DNA of 64,000 nt from Nonomuraea angiospora (GCF_014873145.1 NZ_JADBEK010000001.1:4712001-4776000), one strand, 5' to 3'; counted from the first letter of the stretch, positions 15,758 to 27,200 are shown. The notes: generated by a model not told the origin, from the sequence alone. Made by a program: numbers and translations.

Positions 15758-18466
15758 ATGCGCGGCGTGCGTCCGTTACGGCCGGGCGACCCCACGTCGG
15801 TGGGCTCGTACAAGGTCACCGGCTTTCTCGGTGAGGGCGGTCAGGGCAGCGTCTACCTCGGCGTCTCCCCGTCCGGCGAGCAGGTCGCGATCAAGTTGCT
15901 GCACGCCAGGTTCGCCGACGACGAGCAGGCGGTACGCCGCTTCCGCCGCGAGGCCGAGGCGGCGCGGCGAGTGGCGGAGTTCTGCACCGCGCGTGTGCTC
16001 GAGGTCGGAGCCGTCAACGACCAACCCTTCATCGTCGGCGAGTATGTGGACGGGCCCTCTCTGCAGCACCAGGTCACCAAGGAGGGCCCCGTCCAGGGCC
16101 CGGCGCTCATGCGGCTGGCGATCACCACGGCCACGGCCCTGGTGGCCATCCACGGGTCCGGGGTCGTCCACCGGGACTTCAAGCCCAGCAACGTGCTGCT
16201 CGGGCCGGACGGGCCCCGGGTGATCGACTTCGGCATCGCCCGGGCGCTGGACATCAGCCAGAGCCTGACCACCGGAATCGTGGGGACGCCCGCGTTCATG
16301 GCCCCCGAGCAGTTCCTCGGGGAGGCCTCTCCGGCCAGCGACGTGTTCGCCTGGGCGGGCACCATGATCTTCGCCGCCACCGGGCGCGGGGCCTTCGGCT
16401 TCGGGCCGCTGCCCGTGGTCATGCACCGCATCCTCAACCTCGACGCCGACCTGAACGGCGTGCCGCCGGAGCTGGCGCCGCTGCTGTGGGCCTGCCTGGC
16501 CAAGGACGCCCGGCGGCGGCCCACCGCCGAGCAGCTGATGCGGGACCTCATCCGCGCCGGCACCGCCCCGCCACCCGCCCCGGCACCTCCGGGATCGCAG
16601 CCGGTCAGTGGCCCTCAGGCGCAGGGCCCCCAAGGGCAGACGCCTCAGGGCCGAGGTCCGCTGCCCTATCCGGTGAGCGGCCCCGTGAGCCCGTTCCCGC
16701 CGAGTGCCGCGACCGAGCCTTCGCGGCAGCGCGGGCAGCGAAGGGCGCTGGTCTCGATCGGGGCGGCGGCCACCGCTCTCGTGACCGGGGTCGCGGTGTG
16801 GCTCGTGGCGCGGACCCATCCCGAGGACCTCGCCTCGGACCCCACGCCCGCACCCGTGCAGGCGGCGGCCTTCGGGGCGGCCGTGACGTCCGTGGCGGAA
16901 CCTTCGGCCAGGAAGGGCGGGACTTTGCGCGTCGTCTCGCCGTACGAGCTGGAGTCCGTCGATCCGGGGAACATGTACCAGCCGTTTTCCCGGAACCTGG
17001 TCCGGCTCTACGGGCGTTCGCTGACGATGTTCAGGCCGGCGCCGGGAGCCGCCGGGACGCAGATCGTGCCGGATCTGGCCGAATCGCTCGGGGTGCCGGG
17101 CGACAGCGGCAAAACCTGGACGTACAAACTCCGGCAGGGCGTGAAATATCAGGACGGCACGCCGGTCACCTCCGAGGACGTCAAGTACGCGATCCTGCGG
17201 AGCATGGATCCCTCCCGCAACCTGGGATCGAGCTACTTCGACCTCATGCTCGACCTCCCGTCCGGCTACCAGGGCCCCGCCAGGTCACCGGGCGCGAACA
17301 CCGACTCGGCCATCCAGACCCCTGACGACCGGACGATCGTCTTCCACCTCAAGCAGCCGTACGCGACGTTCGACAACGTCGTGCAGCTCCCCGAGACCAT
17401 CCCCGTGCCGAAGGCCAAGGACACGCAGGACGGCGTCCTCGCCTCGGGCCCGTACAAGATCGAGAGCGTGTCCGCCGACAAGAAGCGGGTCGTCCTCACC
17501 CGCAACGACCAGTGGGCCGCCGCCACCGACCCCAACCGCGTTCCGCTCCCCGACCGGTACCAGATCGACTACCAGGTCACCGACGCCGATCAGCGGCTGC
17601 GGGCCGGCACCGCGGAGTTCGGCCCGTCCATCACCTCGTCGGACGCCGCGGCGGTGCTCGCCGTGCCGGCACTCAAGCAGCGGGCCGACGCCCCGGTGAG
17701 CGCGTCGGCGCGCATGCTGGCGATCAACCCGCAGGTGCCGCCGTTCGACCGGATCGACTGCCGCAAGGCCGTGGTCCGCGCGCTCAACCTCAAGAACCTC
17801 GCCCAGGCGTACGGCCCCGGATCCGCGCAGTCCCGGCTGCCCACCTCGCTCGTGCCGCCCACGGTCTCCGGCAGCCACTGGCCCGATCCGAACCTGAAGA
17901 CCGAGGGCGACCGGCAGGCCGCCAGGCAGTCGCTGGCCGCGTGCGGGAAGCCGGCCGGGTTCTCCACCAACTACGTCTACCGGGACCTGCCCGGCGAGAG
18001 GCAGATGGCCGAGGTCGTACAGCGCGACCTCGCCCAGGTCGGCGTCGGCGTCAAGCTGCGGCAGGTCTCCACCGCGGAGTTCCACAAGAGCTACGGCGGC
18101 AACCCGGGCCGGCTCAAGGAGCAGGGCATCGGCCTGATCCCCAGGTCCTGGTCACCCGACTGGCCCGACCCCGACTCGTTCCTGTCGTCGATCGCCGACA
18201 GCAGGCAGATCACCGACTCGTACTCGTTCAACGTGAGCGTCCGCGTCAAGGCGATCGACGACCTCATGGACCGGGCCAGGGCCGAGCTCGACGCGGGCAG
18301 GCGGGCCGGCCTGTGGACCGAGGTGGAGCAGCGGCTCGCCGGCGAAGCCGTGCTCGTGCCGATGGTCTGGCTCAGCCCCCTGCTGCTGCGCGGCCGCAAC
18401 GCCGTCAACGTCCACGTCAGCCCCGTCTACGACGACTACGACCTGCTCACCATGGGCGTCAGGTAG
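15758..18466 (+). CDS. receptor-like Ser/Thr kinase fused to an extracellular family-5 solute-binding domain
   Basis: A 902-residue membrane protein. Residues 17-275 are a Hanks-type Ser/Thr kinase with Lys46 (VAIKLL), catalytic Asp140 (HRDFKPSN), DFG Asp157 and the activation-loop end GTPAFMAPEQF. Residues 275-325 are a Pro/Gln/Gly linker, 328-352 one transmembrane helix (SIGAAATALVTGVAVWLVA), and about 385-895 an SBP_bac_5 peptide/nickel-binding domain outside the cell (GGTLRVVSPYELESVDPGN; YKLRQGVKYQDG). The design is a receptor kinase: an importer-type binding protein senses a peptide-like ligand and the kinase signals inward. It converges tightly on recQ (6 bp between stops). Ligand and kinase targets are unknown. 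Confidence 0.9.
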   Translation: MRGVRPLRPGDPTSVGSYKVTGFLGEGGQGSVYLGVSPSGEQVAIKLLHARFADDEQAVRRFRREAEAARRVAEFCTARVLEVGAVNDQPFIVGEYVDGPSLQHQVTKEGPVQGPALMRLAITTATALVAIHGSGVVHRDFKPSNVLLGPDGPRVIDFGIARALDISQSLTTGIVGTPAFMAPEQFLGEASPASDVFAWAGTMIFAATGRGAFGFGPLPVVMHRILNLDADLNGVPPELAPLLWACLAKDARRRPTAEQLMRDLIRAGTAPPPAPAPPGSQPVSGPQAQGPQGQTPQGRGPLPYPVSGPVSPFPPSAATEPSRQRGQRRALVSIGAAATALVTGVAVWLVARTHPEDLASDPTPAPVQAAAFGAAVTSVAEPSARKGGTLRVVSPYELESVDPGNMYQPFSRNLVRLYGRSLTMFRPAPGAAGTQIVPDLAESLGVPGDSGKTWTYKLRQGVKYQDGTPVTSEDVKYAILRSMDPSRNLGSSYFDLMLDLPSGYQGPARSPGANTDSAIQTPDDRTIVFHLKQPYATFDNVVQLPETIPVPKAKDTQDGVLASGPYKIESVSADKKRVVLTRNDQWAAATDPNRVPLPDRYQIDYQVTDADQRLRAGTAEFGPSITSSDAAAVLAVPALKQRADAPVSASARMLAINPQVPPFDRIDCRKAVVRALNLKNLAQAYGPGSAQSRLPTSLVPPTVSGSHWPDPNLKTEGDRQAARQSLAACGKPAGFSTNYVYRDLPGERQMAEVVQRDLAQVGVGVKLRQVSTAEFHKSYGGNPGRLKEQGIGLIPRSWSPDWPDPDSFLSSIADSRQITDSYSFNVSVRVKAIDDLMDRARAELDAGRRAGLWTEVEQRLAGEAVLVPMVWLSPLLLRGRNAVNVHVSPVYDDYDLLTMGVR

Positions 18467-18472
18467 GCGGCC

Positions 18473-20578
18473 TCACGAGGTGACCGCCAGGGCGAGCGGG
18501 AGCACCGCAGGAGCGCCCGCGTGCCGGATCAGAGCCGCCCCCAGCGTCATGGTCCACCCGGTGTCGACGCGGTCGTCCACCAGCAGCACCGGCCCGCCGC
18601 ACTGCGCGATCGCGGCGCCGAGTTCCTTGGGCATGGCGAGCGTCCCCCGGATCGCCTGCACCCGCTTCGCGCTGTTGAACTGCTGCCCGGGCGCCCCCGC
18701 CCGATAGCCCAGCTCGCCGAGGTAGGACAGCCGCCCCACGGACGCCAGCCGCTCGGCGAAGCTCCGCACCAGCGCGGGGCGCGTCGCGGACGGAACGCTG
18801 ACCACGGCCACGGGCCGCTCGCGCCAGTCCCAGGCCGCCAGCACCTGCACCACGGCCTTGAACACCTCGTCGGGCACCGGCCCGTCGCCCCCGTGGAAGA
18901 GCTCCCGCAGCCGGTTGCCCCAGCCGATGTCGGTCAGCCGCCCGAGCGCGCGGCCGGGCTCGGCGCCCAGCTCCGGCTTGATCCGCCCGGACAGGTCGGC
19001 CAGCCCGGTGGGCCACTGCCTGCGGGCCTCGATCTCGACGCCGGGCCTGCTCAGCCGCTGGCGGGCGCCCTCGACGGCCTGCGCGCCGATCTCCGGCGAG
19101 CGGTGCCGCCCGGTGCAGTTGTCGCAGCGCCCGCACGGCGTGGCGGTCTCGTCGTCGAGGTGCCTGCGCAGGAACTGCTCCCGGCACTCGGACGTCGTCA
19201 GATAGGCCAGCATGGCCTCCTGCTCGGCCCTGCGCTCGGCGGCGATGCGGGTGTAGCGCTCGACGTCGTAGGCCCACGGCTCGCCGGTGGCCTCCCAGCC
19301 GCCCTTGACCCGCCGGACCGCGCCGTCCACGTCGAGCACCTTGAGCATCATCTCCAGCCGGCTGCGGCTCAGGTCGACCGCCGTCTCCAGCGCCGGGGTG
19401 GACATGACGCCGCGCTCTTCGAGGGTCTGGAGCGTGGTCCGTACGACGGGCTCGGGCGGGAACGCCAGCGAGGCGAAATATGACCAGATATCCCGATCCT
19501 CGGTGCCCGGCAGCAGGATCACCTCGGCCCGCTCGACCCCGCGCCCGGCCCGGCCGACCTGCTGGTAGTAGGCGACGGGCGACTGCGGCGCCCCCACGTG
19601 CACCACGAACCCCAGGTCCGGCTTGTCGAACCCCATCCCCAGCGCGCTCGTCGCCACCAGCGCCTTGAGCTTGTTGGTCAGCAGCGCCTCCTCGGCCGCC
19701 AGCCGCTCGGCCGGGTCGGTCTGCCCGGAGTAGGCGGCCACCTCGAACCCCTGGTCGCGCAGGTATCCGGCGATCTCGTGGGCGGCGGCGACGGTGAGGG
19801 TGTAGACGATGCCGGAGCCGGGCAGCTCGCGCAGCGTCTGCGCCAGCCAGGCCAGCCGCTGCTCGGCGCTGGGCAGGCGCACGACGCTCAGATGCAGGCT
19901 CTCCCGCTCCAGCGGCCCGCGCAGCACCATCGTGCCGTCGCCGTCGTCGCCCGGCAGGCGCATCTGCTCGGCCACGTCACGGGTGACGCGGGCGTTGGCG
20001 GTGGCGGTGGTGGCCAGGACGGGGATGCCCGGCGGCAGCTCCTCGAACAGCGTGGCCAGCCTGCGGTAGTCCGGCCGGAAGTCGTGGCCCCAGTCGGAGA
20101 TGCAGTGGGCCTCGTCCACCACCACCAGCCCGGCGCTCTCGGCCAGCTCGGGCAGGACGTTGTCGCGGAAGTCGGGGTTGTTGAGCCGCTCGGGGCTGAC
20201 CAGCAGCACGTCGACCATGCCCTCGGCGACCTCGCCGTAGACCTCCTCCCACGCCTCGGGGTTGGCGGAGTTGATCGTGACGGCCCTGATGCCGGCCCGC
20301 TCGGCGGCGGCGATCTGGTTGCGCATGAGCGCCAGCAGCGGCGAGACGATGACCGTGGGGCCCTCGCCGAGCTCGCGCAGGAGCGCGGTGGCCACGAAGT
20401 AGACGGCCGACTTGCCCCAGCCGGTGCGCTGCACGACGAGCACCCGCCGCCGGTCCAGCACCAGCGCCTCGATCGCGGCCCACTGATCCTCGCGCAGCAC
20501 GGCGTGCTCGCCGGCCAGGGCCCGCAACCGCTCCTCGGCCTCTTCACGCAGCATCGCGACATCGGGGGCTTCACTCAT
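18473..20578 (-). CDS. recQ: RecQ-family helicase with C-terminal phosphoribosyltransferase-like domain
   Basis: A 701-residue 3'-5' DNA helicase. Walker A is [11 protein letters not shown], Walker B is [20 protein letters not shown], motif VI lies in QQVGRAGRG, and a zinc-binding set is formed by the Cys in [12 protein letters not shown] and CGRCDNC (about residues 450-485). From about residue 585 the protein leaves the RecQ plan: the end contains [20 protein letters not shown] (starting at residue 664), a PRPP-binding phosphoribosyltransferase signature. No HRDC domain is seen. It lies 54 bp downstream of a TauD-like gene on the same strand. Helicase assignment is firm; whether the PRTase domain is catalytic or a nucleotide sensor is open. 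Confidence 0.9.
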   Translation of the reverse strand: MSEAPDVAMLREEAEERLRALAGEHAVLREDQWAAIEALVLDRRRVLVVQRTGWGKSAVYFVATALLRELGEGPTVIVSPLLALMRNQIAAAERAGIRAVTINSANPEAWEEVYGEVAEGMVDVLLVSPERLNNPDFRDNVLPELAESAGLVVVDEAHCISDWGHDFRPDYRRLATLFEELPPGIPVLATTATANARVTRDVAEQMRLPGDDGDGTMVLRGPLERESLHLSVVRLPSAEQRLAWLAQTLRELPGSGIVYTLTVAAAHEIAGYLRDQGFEVAAYSGQTDPAERLAAEEALLTNKLKALVATSALGMGFDKPDLGFVVHVGAPQSPVAYYQQVGRAGRGVERAEVILLPGTEDRDIWSYFASLAFPPEPVVRTTLQTLEERGVMSTPALETAVDLSRSRLEMMLKVLDVDGAVRRVKGGWEATGEPWAYDVERYTRIAAERRAEQEAMLAYLTTSECREQFLRRHLDDETATPCGRCDNCTGRHRSPEIGAQAVEGARQRLSRPGVEIEARRQWPTGLADLSGRIKPELGAEPGRALGRLTDIGWGNRLRELFHGGDGPVPDEVFKAVVQVLAAWDWRERPVAVVSVPSATRPALVRSFAERLASVGRLSYLGELGYRAGAPGQQFNSAKRVQAIRGTLAMPKELGAAIAQCGGPVLLVDDRVDTGWTMTLGAALIRHAGAPAVLPLALAVTS

Positions 20579-20632
20579 GCCCCCCTTGTTACCAGCTTTC
20601 TCCGACGGAATGGGCCAGTGGGCCTCAAGCCG

Positions 20633-21454
20633 CTACTTGTCGGCGTGCTCGGGGAAGGCGTTGATGGTGACCCGGTGCATGCGGCGGCGCTCGGTGTAGT
20701 CGGCCACCGCGTAGTGCTGGGTCGGGCGGTTGTCCCAGAACGCCAGCGTGCCGGGTCGCCACCGCAGCCTGAGCTGGTACTCCGGCGACCGGATGTGGTC
20801 GATCAGGAGCGGCAGCAGCGCCTCGTTCTCCCGCTCCGTCAGCCCCACCAGGCGGGTCGTGGAGGCGCGGTTGACGAAGAGGGCCTTGCGGCCGGTCTCC
20901 GGGTGCACGCGCACCACCGGCCGCTCCACCGGCGGCCACTTGGCCTGGATCTCGGCCAGGTCGAACGGGTGCCCCTTCGCGATCGCCTTCTTCATCGACA
21001 TCGTGATGTCGTGCACGGCGGTCAGCTCGTCGCACAGCCGCTGCAGCGACGGCGAGAGCGTCTCGTACGCCAGGTACGTGTTCGCCCAGCACGTGTCCCC
21101 GCCCACGCTGGGCAGCTGGACGCAGCGGAGCAGGGAGCCCATCGGCGGGGTGGGCTCGAAGGTGTTGTCGCTGTGCCACTCGTCGCCGCCCTCACCCTTC
21201 GGCGAGGTCTGGTCGAGGACGTGGATGGGACTGGCGGAGTCCTTCTTGAAGGCGGGGTGGTTGAGCGTGCCGAAGTTCAGGGCGAACTGCAGGTGCTGCT
21301 CGTCGTCGATGTGCTGGTCGCGGAAGAACAGCACGAGGTGCCTGAGCCAGCCGGCCCGCAGGGTGGCGACCTCTTCCTGCGACAGGGGTTTGCGCAGATC
21401 GACCCCGGTGACCTCGGCGCCGATGTGCATGGTCACGGGATGGAACTCGATCAT
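20633..21454 (-). CDS. TauD/TfdA-family Fe(II)/2-oxoglutarate dioxygenase
   Basis: A 273-residue dioxygenase. The iron ligands are His94 and Asp96 (EWHSDNTF) and His247 ([11 protein letters not shown]); Arg261 in HRVTI should hold 2-oxoglutarate. TauD-family enzymes hydroxylate substrates such as taurine, alkyl sulfates or herbicide ethers. The ATG at 21454 fits the family's N-terminus ([17 protein letters not shown]). The open frame runs far upstream of this ATG only because the opposite strand codes for parC. A perfect 16-bp palindrome lies 46 bp upstream of the start, so it is probably repressor-controlled. Natural substrate unknown; recQ follows on the same strand. Confidence 0.87.
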   Translation of the reverse strand: MIEFHPVTMHIGAEVTGVDLRKPLSQEEVATLRAGWLRHLVLFFRDQHIDDEQHLQFALNFGTLNHPAFKKDSASPIHVLDQTSPKGEGGDEWHSDNTFEPTPPMGSLLRCVQLPSVGGDTCWANTYLAYETLSPSLQRLCDELTAVHDITMSMKKAIAKGHPFDLAEIQAKWPPVERPVVRVHPETGRKALFVNRASTTRLVGLTERENEALLPLLIDHIRSPEYQLRLRWRPGTLAFWDNRPTQHYAVADYTERRRMHRVTINAFPEHADK

Positions 21455-21499
21455 GACGCCTCCGGATACAGGTGGGAACCCTCGGCCCGAACGTACGAC

Positions 21500-21515
21500 C
21501 CAAGCAATTGCTTGG
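21500..21515. promoter_or_regulatory. 16-bp perfect palindrome, TetR-type operator candidate
   Basis: CCAAGCAATTGCTTGG is a perfect inverted repeat between the divergent dioxygenase and parC genes. Its form (CAAGCA-TGCTTG halves) resembles operators of TetR-family repressors. It sits 46 bp from the dioxygenase start and 87 bp from parC, so the dioxygenase gene is the likelier target. No TetR gene is adjacent. Confidence 0.6.
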
Positions 21516-21588
21516 TCAAGGGTCGTCCGGGAGAGCCTTCCGTACACGCCGGGCGACTTGTGACGCCAACGAGTCGCGGGCACCCGAA

Positions 21589-21594
21589 TACCTT
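21589..21594 (+). promoter_or_regulatory. -10 box of a possible leaderless parC promoter
   Basis: TACCTT lies 7 nt before the ATG at 21602. No Shine-Dalgarno sequence precedes that ATG, which favours a leaderless transcript and the 21602 start over the ATG at 21611. Confidence 0.4.
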
Positions 21595-21601
21595 CGGCAC
21601 A

Positions 21602-24112
21602 ATGTTCGACATGGCCCGACGCACGACTGCACCCCCGCCCGAGGACTTCGAGGAGCGGATCGTCGACATCGACGTCACCTCCGAGATGCGCACCAGCTAT
21701 CTCGAGTACGCCTACTCGGTGATCTACCAGCGTGCCCTGCCCGACGCGCGCGACGGCCTCAAGCCCGTGCAGCGTCGCATCCTCTACTCGATGAGCGAGA
21801 TGGGCCTGCGCCCGGATCGCGGCCACGTCAAGTCGTCGCGCGTCGTCGGCGACGTCATGGGCAAGCTGCACCCGCACGGCGACAGCGCCATCTACGACGC
21901 CCTGGTGCGCCTGGCGCAGCCGTTCTCCATGCGCCTGCCGCTGGTCGACGGCCACGGCAACTTCGGCTCCCCCGACGACCTGCCCGCCGCCATGCGATAC
22001 ACCGAGGCCAGGCTGGCCCCGGCGGCGATGCTCATGGTCGACGCCCTCGACGAGGACACCGTCGACTTCAAGCCCAACTACGACGGCCAGGAGACCGAGC
22101 CGGTCGTCATGCCGTCGGCGTTCCCCAACCTGCTGGTCAACGGCACCAGCGGCATCGCGGTCGGCATGGCCACCAACATGGCGCCGCACAACCTCAACGA
22201 GGTCGTGGCCGCCGCCCGCCACCTGATCAAGAAGCCGGACGCGACGCTGGACGAGCTGATGACGTTCGTGCCGGGTCCCGACCTGCCGACGGGCGGCTCG
22301 ATCATCGGGCTGCAGGGCGTGCGCGACGCGTACGAGACGGGGCGCGGCACGTTCCGCATGCGGGCCAAGTGCGCGGTCGAGCAGATCACGCCCCGCCGCA
22401 AGGGCATCGTCGTCACCGAGCTCCCCTACAACGTCGGCCCCGAGCGCGTCGTCACCAAGATCAAGGAGCTGGTGAACGCCAAGAAGCTCCAGGGCATCGC
22501 CGACCTCAAGGACCTCACCGACCGCCACAAGGGCCTCCGGCTGGTCATCGAGATCAAGAACGGCTTCATCCCCGAGGCCGTCCTGGAGGAGCTCTACCGG
22601 CTGACGCCGATGGAGGAGACGTTCGGCATCAACAACGTCGCCCTCGTCGACGGCGAGCCGCGCACGCTCGGCCTGCGCGAGATGCTCCAGGTCTACGTCG
22701 ACCACCGGCTCGAGGTCGTGCGCCGCAGGTCGGAATACCGGCGGCGCAAGCGCGAGGAGCGCCTCCACCTGGTCGACGGCCTCATCATCGCCCTGCTCAA
22801 CATCGACGAGGTCATCCAGGTCATCCGCTCCTCGGACGACTCGGCCGAGGCCCGCACGCGGCTGATGGACGTGTTCGACCTGACCGAGATCCAGGCCTCC
22901 TACATCCTGGACACGCCGCTGCGCCGGCTCACCAGGTTCGACAAGCTGGAGCTGGAGCGGGAGAAGGAGACGCTGAGCGACGAGATCGCCAAGCTGACCG
23001 AGATCCTCTCCTCCGACACCAAGCTGCGCCAGGTGGTCTCGGGCGAGCTCGCCGACGTGGCCAAGAAGTACGGCATGCCGCGCCGCACGGTCCTGCTGGA
23101 GTCGCCGGGCGTCGCCCGCACCCCGGCCGCGGTCGTGGACCTGCAGGTGGCCGACGACCCGTGCCTGGCGCTGCTGTCCTCGACCGGCCTGCTGGCCCGC
23201 ACCTCCGACGCCACGCCGCTGTCGGGCGAGGGCGAACGCTCGGCACACGACGTGCTGGTGTCGGTCGTCAGGACGTCCGTACGCGGCGAGGTGGGCGTGG
23301 TGACGTCGCTGGGCCGGCTCATCCGGATCCAGGTCGTCGACCTGCCGACCCTGCCGACCACGGCCAACCCGCCGTCCCTGTCGGGCGGGCACCCGGTCTC
23401 CGAATACGTCTCGCTGCAGCCCGACGAGAAGGTCGTCGGCCTGGGCTCCCTCGACCCCGACGGCCCCGGCCTGGCCCTGGGCACGGCTCAGGGCGTGGTC
23501 AAGCGGGTCGTGCCCGACTATCCGGCCAACCGCGACGACTTCGAAGTGATCACGTTGAAGGACGGCGACACCGTGGTGGGCGCGGTCGAGCTGGTCTCGG
23601 AGTCGCACGACCTGGTGTTCATCTCCTCCGACGCCCAGCTCCTGCGCTACCAGGCCGCGCAGGTGCGCCCGCAGGGCCGCCCGGCGGGCGGCGTGGCGGG
23701 CATCCGGCTCGACGGCGGGGCGCGGGTGATCTGGTTCGGAGTGGTGGATCCCGAGCGTCCCGCGCACGTGGTCACGATCGCGGGCTCCTCGACGGCGCTG
23801 CCCGGCACGCAGGTGGGCGGCGGCAAGGTCTCCGACTACGCCGAGTTCCCGCCCAAGGGGCGGGCCACGGGCGGGGTCCGGGCGCAGCGGTTCCTGAAGG
23901 GCGAGGACGAGCTGCTGCTGGCCTGGGCCGGCCCGGCTCCGGCCAAGGCGGTCTCGGCGGTGGGCAAGCCCGTGCCGCTGCCCGAGGAGATCGGCCGCCG
24001 CGACGGCTCGGGCGTGCGGCTGACCAACACCATCGGCGCGATCGGCGGCGCCCTCGCCTCCGGGCCCGAGGACCTGCCGTCCGGGCCTGCCCCGGCGGCC
24101 CCGGCCGAATAG
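21602..24112 (+). CDS. parC: DNA topoisomerase IV (ParC-type) subunit A
   Basis: An 836-residue type IIA topoisomerase breakage-reunion subunit. The active-site Tyr133 is in [19 protein letters not shown] and the [20 protein letters not shown] region (quinolone area, about 88-108) are typical. The C-terminal 330 residues are a beta-pinwheel with repeats such as [16 protein letters not shown] and [15 protein letters not shown] GyrB/ParE-type partner lies at 30806-32872 in the same window, which is the arrangement of the second (topoisomerase IV) pair in streptomycetes, so ParC is favoured over GyrA. It should decatenate replicated chromosomes with ParE. An ATG at 21611 is an alternative start. 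Confidence 0.88.
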   Translation: MFDMARRTTAPPPEDFEERIVDIDVTSEMRTSYLEYAYSVIYQRALPDARDGLKPVQRRILYSMSEMGLRPDRGHVKSSRVVGDVMGKLHPHGDSAIYDALVRLAQPFSMRLPLVDGHGNFGSPDDLPAAMRYTEARLAPAAMLMVDALDEDTVDFKPNYDGQETEPVVMPSAFPNLLVNGTSGIAVGMATNMAPHNLNEVVAAARHLIKKPDATLDELMTFVPGPDLPTGGSIIGLQGVRDAYETGRGTFRMRAKCAVEQITPRRKGIVVTELPYNVGPERVVTKIKELVNAKKLQGIADLKDLTDRHKGLRLVIEIKNGFIPEAVLEELYRLTPMEETFGINNVALVDGEPRTLGLREMLQVYVDHRLEVVRRRSEYRRRKREERLHLVDGLIIALLNIDEVIQVIRSSDDSAEARTRLMDVFDLTEIQASYILDTPLRRLTRFDKLELEREKETLSDEIAKLTEILSSDTKLRQVVSGELADVAKKYGMPRRTVLLESPGVARTPAAVVDLQVADDPCLALLSSTGLLARTSDATPLSGEGERSAHDVLVSVVRTSVRGEVGVVTSLGRLIRIQVVDLPTLPTTANPPSLSGGHPVSEYVSLQPDEKVVGLGSLDPDGPGLALGTAQGVVKRVVPDYPANRDDFEVITLKDGDTVVGAVELVSESHDLVFISSDAQLLRYQAAQVRPQGRPAGGVAGIRLDGGARVIWFGVVDPERPAHVVTIAGSSTALPGTQVGGGKVSDYAEFPPKGRATGGVRAQRFLKGEDELLLAWAGPAPAKAVSAVGKPVPLPEEIGRRDGSGVRLTNTIGAIGGALASGPEDLPSGPAPAAPAE

Positions 24113-24122
24113 ACGTCCCTTT

Positions 24123-24158
24123 GCCGCTGCCGGGTGCCCGCGGGCGCCCGGCAGCGGC
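24123..24158. terminator. parC terminator hairpin
   Basis: GCCGCTGCCGGG pairs perfectly with CCCGGCAGCGGC across a loop that can pair further; it begins 10 bp after the parC stop. Confidence 0.75.
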
Positions 24159-24192
24159 TGTTATGAATCACCGATCGGCACCGATCTCATCT

Positions 24193-24208
24193 GGGAGAGC
24201 GCTCTCTC
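24193..24208. promoter_or_regulatory. LacI-type operator upstream of the GH3 gene
   Basis: GAGAGCGCTCTC at 24195-24206 is a perfect 12-bp palindrome inside GGGAGAGCGCTCTCTC. It resembles the CebR box (TGGGAGCGCTCCCA) used by LacI-family sugar regulators in actinomycetes. It ends 17 bp before the GH3 start codon, so a bound repressor would block transcription or initiation. The regulator itself is not adjacent. Confidence 0.65.
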
Positions 24209-24224
24209 TCCTACTGGAGGTACC

Positions 24225-27200
24225 GTGTTCCGATCCAGACGCCCGTTATGGGTGGCTCTGTCCCTGGTCGCCGCCCTGATCGTCGCCCCACGGGCGGCCG
24301 CGGCCGCCGGCCCCCTCACGATCACCGATTTCGAGTCGGACAGCGTTCCCTCGGGCGTGTACGCCTGGGGCAACGACGCGGCCTCGACCCCCGCGCTCAC
24401 CATCGAGCCCGGCCCCGGCAGGCCCGGAGCCCCGGCGACCAACCGGGTGCTCAAGTCGGTCTACAACGTGAGCCAGTGGGGCGGCTGGTCACACGACCTG
24501 GCCGCCCCCCAGGACTGGTCCCCGTACGAGGGCTTCTCCTTCTGGGTGAACGGCGCCGCCTCGGGCCAGAAGATCTTCTTCGAGATCAAGGACGGCGGCG
24601 GCGGGGCGGGCGCGGCCGAGCTGTTCGAGTCGTCGTTCACCGACGACACGGCGGGCTGGCGGCAGGTGAAGGTGCCGTTCGGGAGCTTCACCAGGCGCGC
24701 CGACTACCAGCCCGGCGGCGCGCCGTCCGACGGCGAGCTGGACCTGGTCGCCATGTGGGGCTACTCGATGCGGCTCCCGGCCTCCTCCCAGGGCACGCTG
24801 GAGTGGGACCAGGTCGAGCTCTACGGGACCGCTCCCCCGCGCCCGGTCAGGCTGTCCACCGACCGGCCCGTCTACCCGGTGAACGAGAAGGGCGAGGCCA
24901 AGGTCAGCGTCACCGTCACCACCGCCGACGGCCGCCCCCTGCCCGCCGGCCTGGCCGTGACCTACCGGACCGGTACGGGCACCGCCACCCCCGGCGCCGA
25001 CTACACGCCCGCCGAAGGCACGCTGACGTTCCCCGCGGGCACGGTGTCCGGGGCCGCCAAGGCGTTCACGGTCAAGACGCTGAAGGACGGCCAGGACGAG
25101 GTCGCCGAGACCATCCCGATCGAGCTGTCCGGCACGGGCACCAGGCCCCCGGCCGAGGCCCCGGTGGTCGTGATCAACGCGCACGGCCTCCCCTACCTGA
25201 ACCCCCGCAAACCGGTTAGCGAACGCGTCGCCGACCTGCTCAAGCGGATGACGCTGGAGGAGAAGATCGGGCAGATGACGCAGGCCGAGCGCGGCGCGCT
25301 GGGCAAGCAGAGCGACATCGCCACGTACGTGCTCGGCTCCCTGCTGTCGGGCGGCGGCTCCACCCCCTCGTCCAACACGCCGCGGGCCTGGGCCGACATG
25401 ATCGACGCGTTCCAGCTCCAGGCGCAGCGGACCCGGCTCCAGGTGCCGCTGATCTACGGCGTGGACGCCGTGCACGGCCACAACAACGTGGTCGGCGCCA
25501 CGATCTTCCCCCACAACGTGGGTCTGGGCGCCACCCGCGACCCCGGCCTGGTCGAGCGGGCGGGCGAGATCACCGCCCGCGAGGTCAAGGCCACCGGCAT
25601 CCCCTGGGACTTCGCGCCGTGCCTGTGCGTGTCGCGCGACGACCGGTGGGGGCGGGCCTATGAGTCGTTCGGGGAGGACCCGGCGCTGGTCTCGCGGATG
25701 GCCACGGTCATCGACGGCCTGCAGGACCACGGGGTGCTGGCCACGGCCAAGCACTACGTCGGCGACGGCGGCACCGGGTACGGCTCCTCGACCAGCGGCG
25801 ACTACACGATCGACCAGGGCGTCACCAAGGTCGGCCGCCAGGAGCTGGAGGCGGTCCACCTGGCGCCGTTCGTGGAGGCGGTCAAGCGCGGCGTGGCCAC
25901 CGTCATGCCGTCGTTCTCCAGCGTCGACTTCGGCGACGGCCCGCTCAAGATGCACGCCCACAAGGAGCTGATCACGGACGTGCTCAAGGGCCGGCTGGGG
26001 TTCAAGGGGTTCGTGATCAGCGACTGGCAGGCCATCGACCAGATCCCCGGCGACTACCCGAGCGACGTGCGCGCCTCCGTCAACGCCGGGCTCGACATGA
26101 TCATGGTGCCGTACGCCTACCCGGCCTTCGAGAGCACGCTGAAGGCCGAGGTCGAGGCCGGGCGGGTGCCGCTCGGCCGGGTGGACGACGCGGTCGCCAG
26201 GATCCTGACCCAGAAGTTCCGGCTGGGGCTGTTCGAGCACCCGTACGCCGACCGGTCCGGGATCGACGACGTCGGCTCGGCGGCGCACCGGGCGGTCGCG
26301 CGCACGGCGGCGGCCAGGTCGCAGGTGCTGCTGAAGAACGACGGCGGCCTGCTCCCCCTGCGCCGCGACGCCAGGATCTACGTGGCCGGCTCGAACGCCG
26401 ACGACATCGGCAACCAGACCGGCGGCTGGACGATCACCTGGCAGGGCTCGTCCGGGCCGATCACCCCTGGCACCACGGTCCTGTCGGCCATCCGCTCCCG
26501 GGCGTCCTCCGTGACGTACTCGCGCGACGCCTCGGCCGACCTGGCCGGGCACGACGTGGGCGTCGTGGTGGTGGGCGAGACCCCGTACGCCGAGGGGCAG
26601 GGCGACGTGGGCCGCGCCGGGCGCACGCTGGACCTGTCGGCCGCCGACCGGGCCGCGATCGACAAGGTGTGCGGGGCGATGAAGTGCGCGGTCCTGGTCG
26701 TCTCCGGGCGTCCGCTGCAGCTCGGCGACCTGTCGGGCGTCGAGGCCGTGGTGGCCTCCTGGCTGCCGGGCACCGAGGGCGCGGGGGTGGCCGACCCGCT
26801 GTTCGGGGCCGCGCCGTACACGGGGCGGCTGCCGTTCACCTGGTTCCGCTCGGTGGCTCAGGTGCCGATCAACGTGGGCGACGCGGCTTATGACCCGCTC
26901 TGGCCTTACGGGTGGGGGCTGCGTACCGACCGGGCCCGGGACCGGCTCAAGGCGGCGCGCGACCGGCTCGCCTCCGGTGACGGCTTCTCCAAGGCCGCGT
27001 CGCTGGTCCTCGCGCTGCCCGCGCGCGCTTGGAACGCCGACGGGTCCGTACGTGACGCGCGGGCCGTCCTGGGCGCCCTGGGCACGGCCGCGTCGCTGCT
27101 CGAACGGTCGAAGACGGACGCGTACACGGTGGACGACGCCGTGGTGTCGGTGGCCAGGGATGTCGCGCAGAGCGCGGGCAGGCGGCCCGACCTGCAGGCG

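Noticed and set aside
18473..18707. recQ C-terminus as a separate small gene
   Set aside because: The PRTase-like segment is in one uninterrupted frame with the helicase and has no start of its own.
19598..21601. Long in-frame N-terminal extension of parC
   Set aside because: The extension runs opposite recQ and the dioxygenase; parC homology starts only at the ATG at 21602/21611.
21455..23767. Long in-frame extension of the TauD-like gene
   Set aside because: It lies antisense to parC; the dioxygenase motif order and a normal family length start at 21454.
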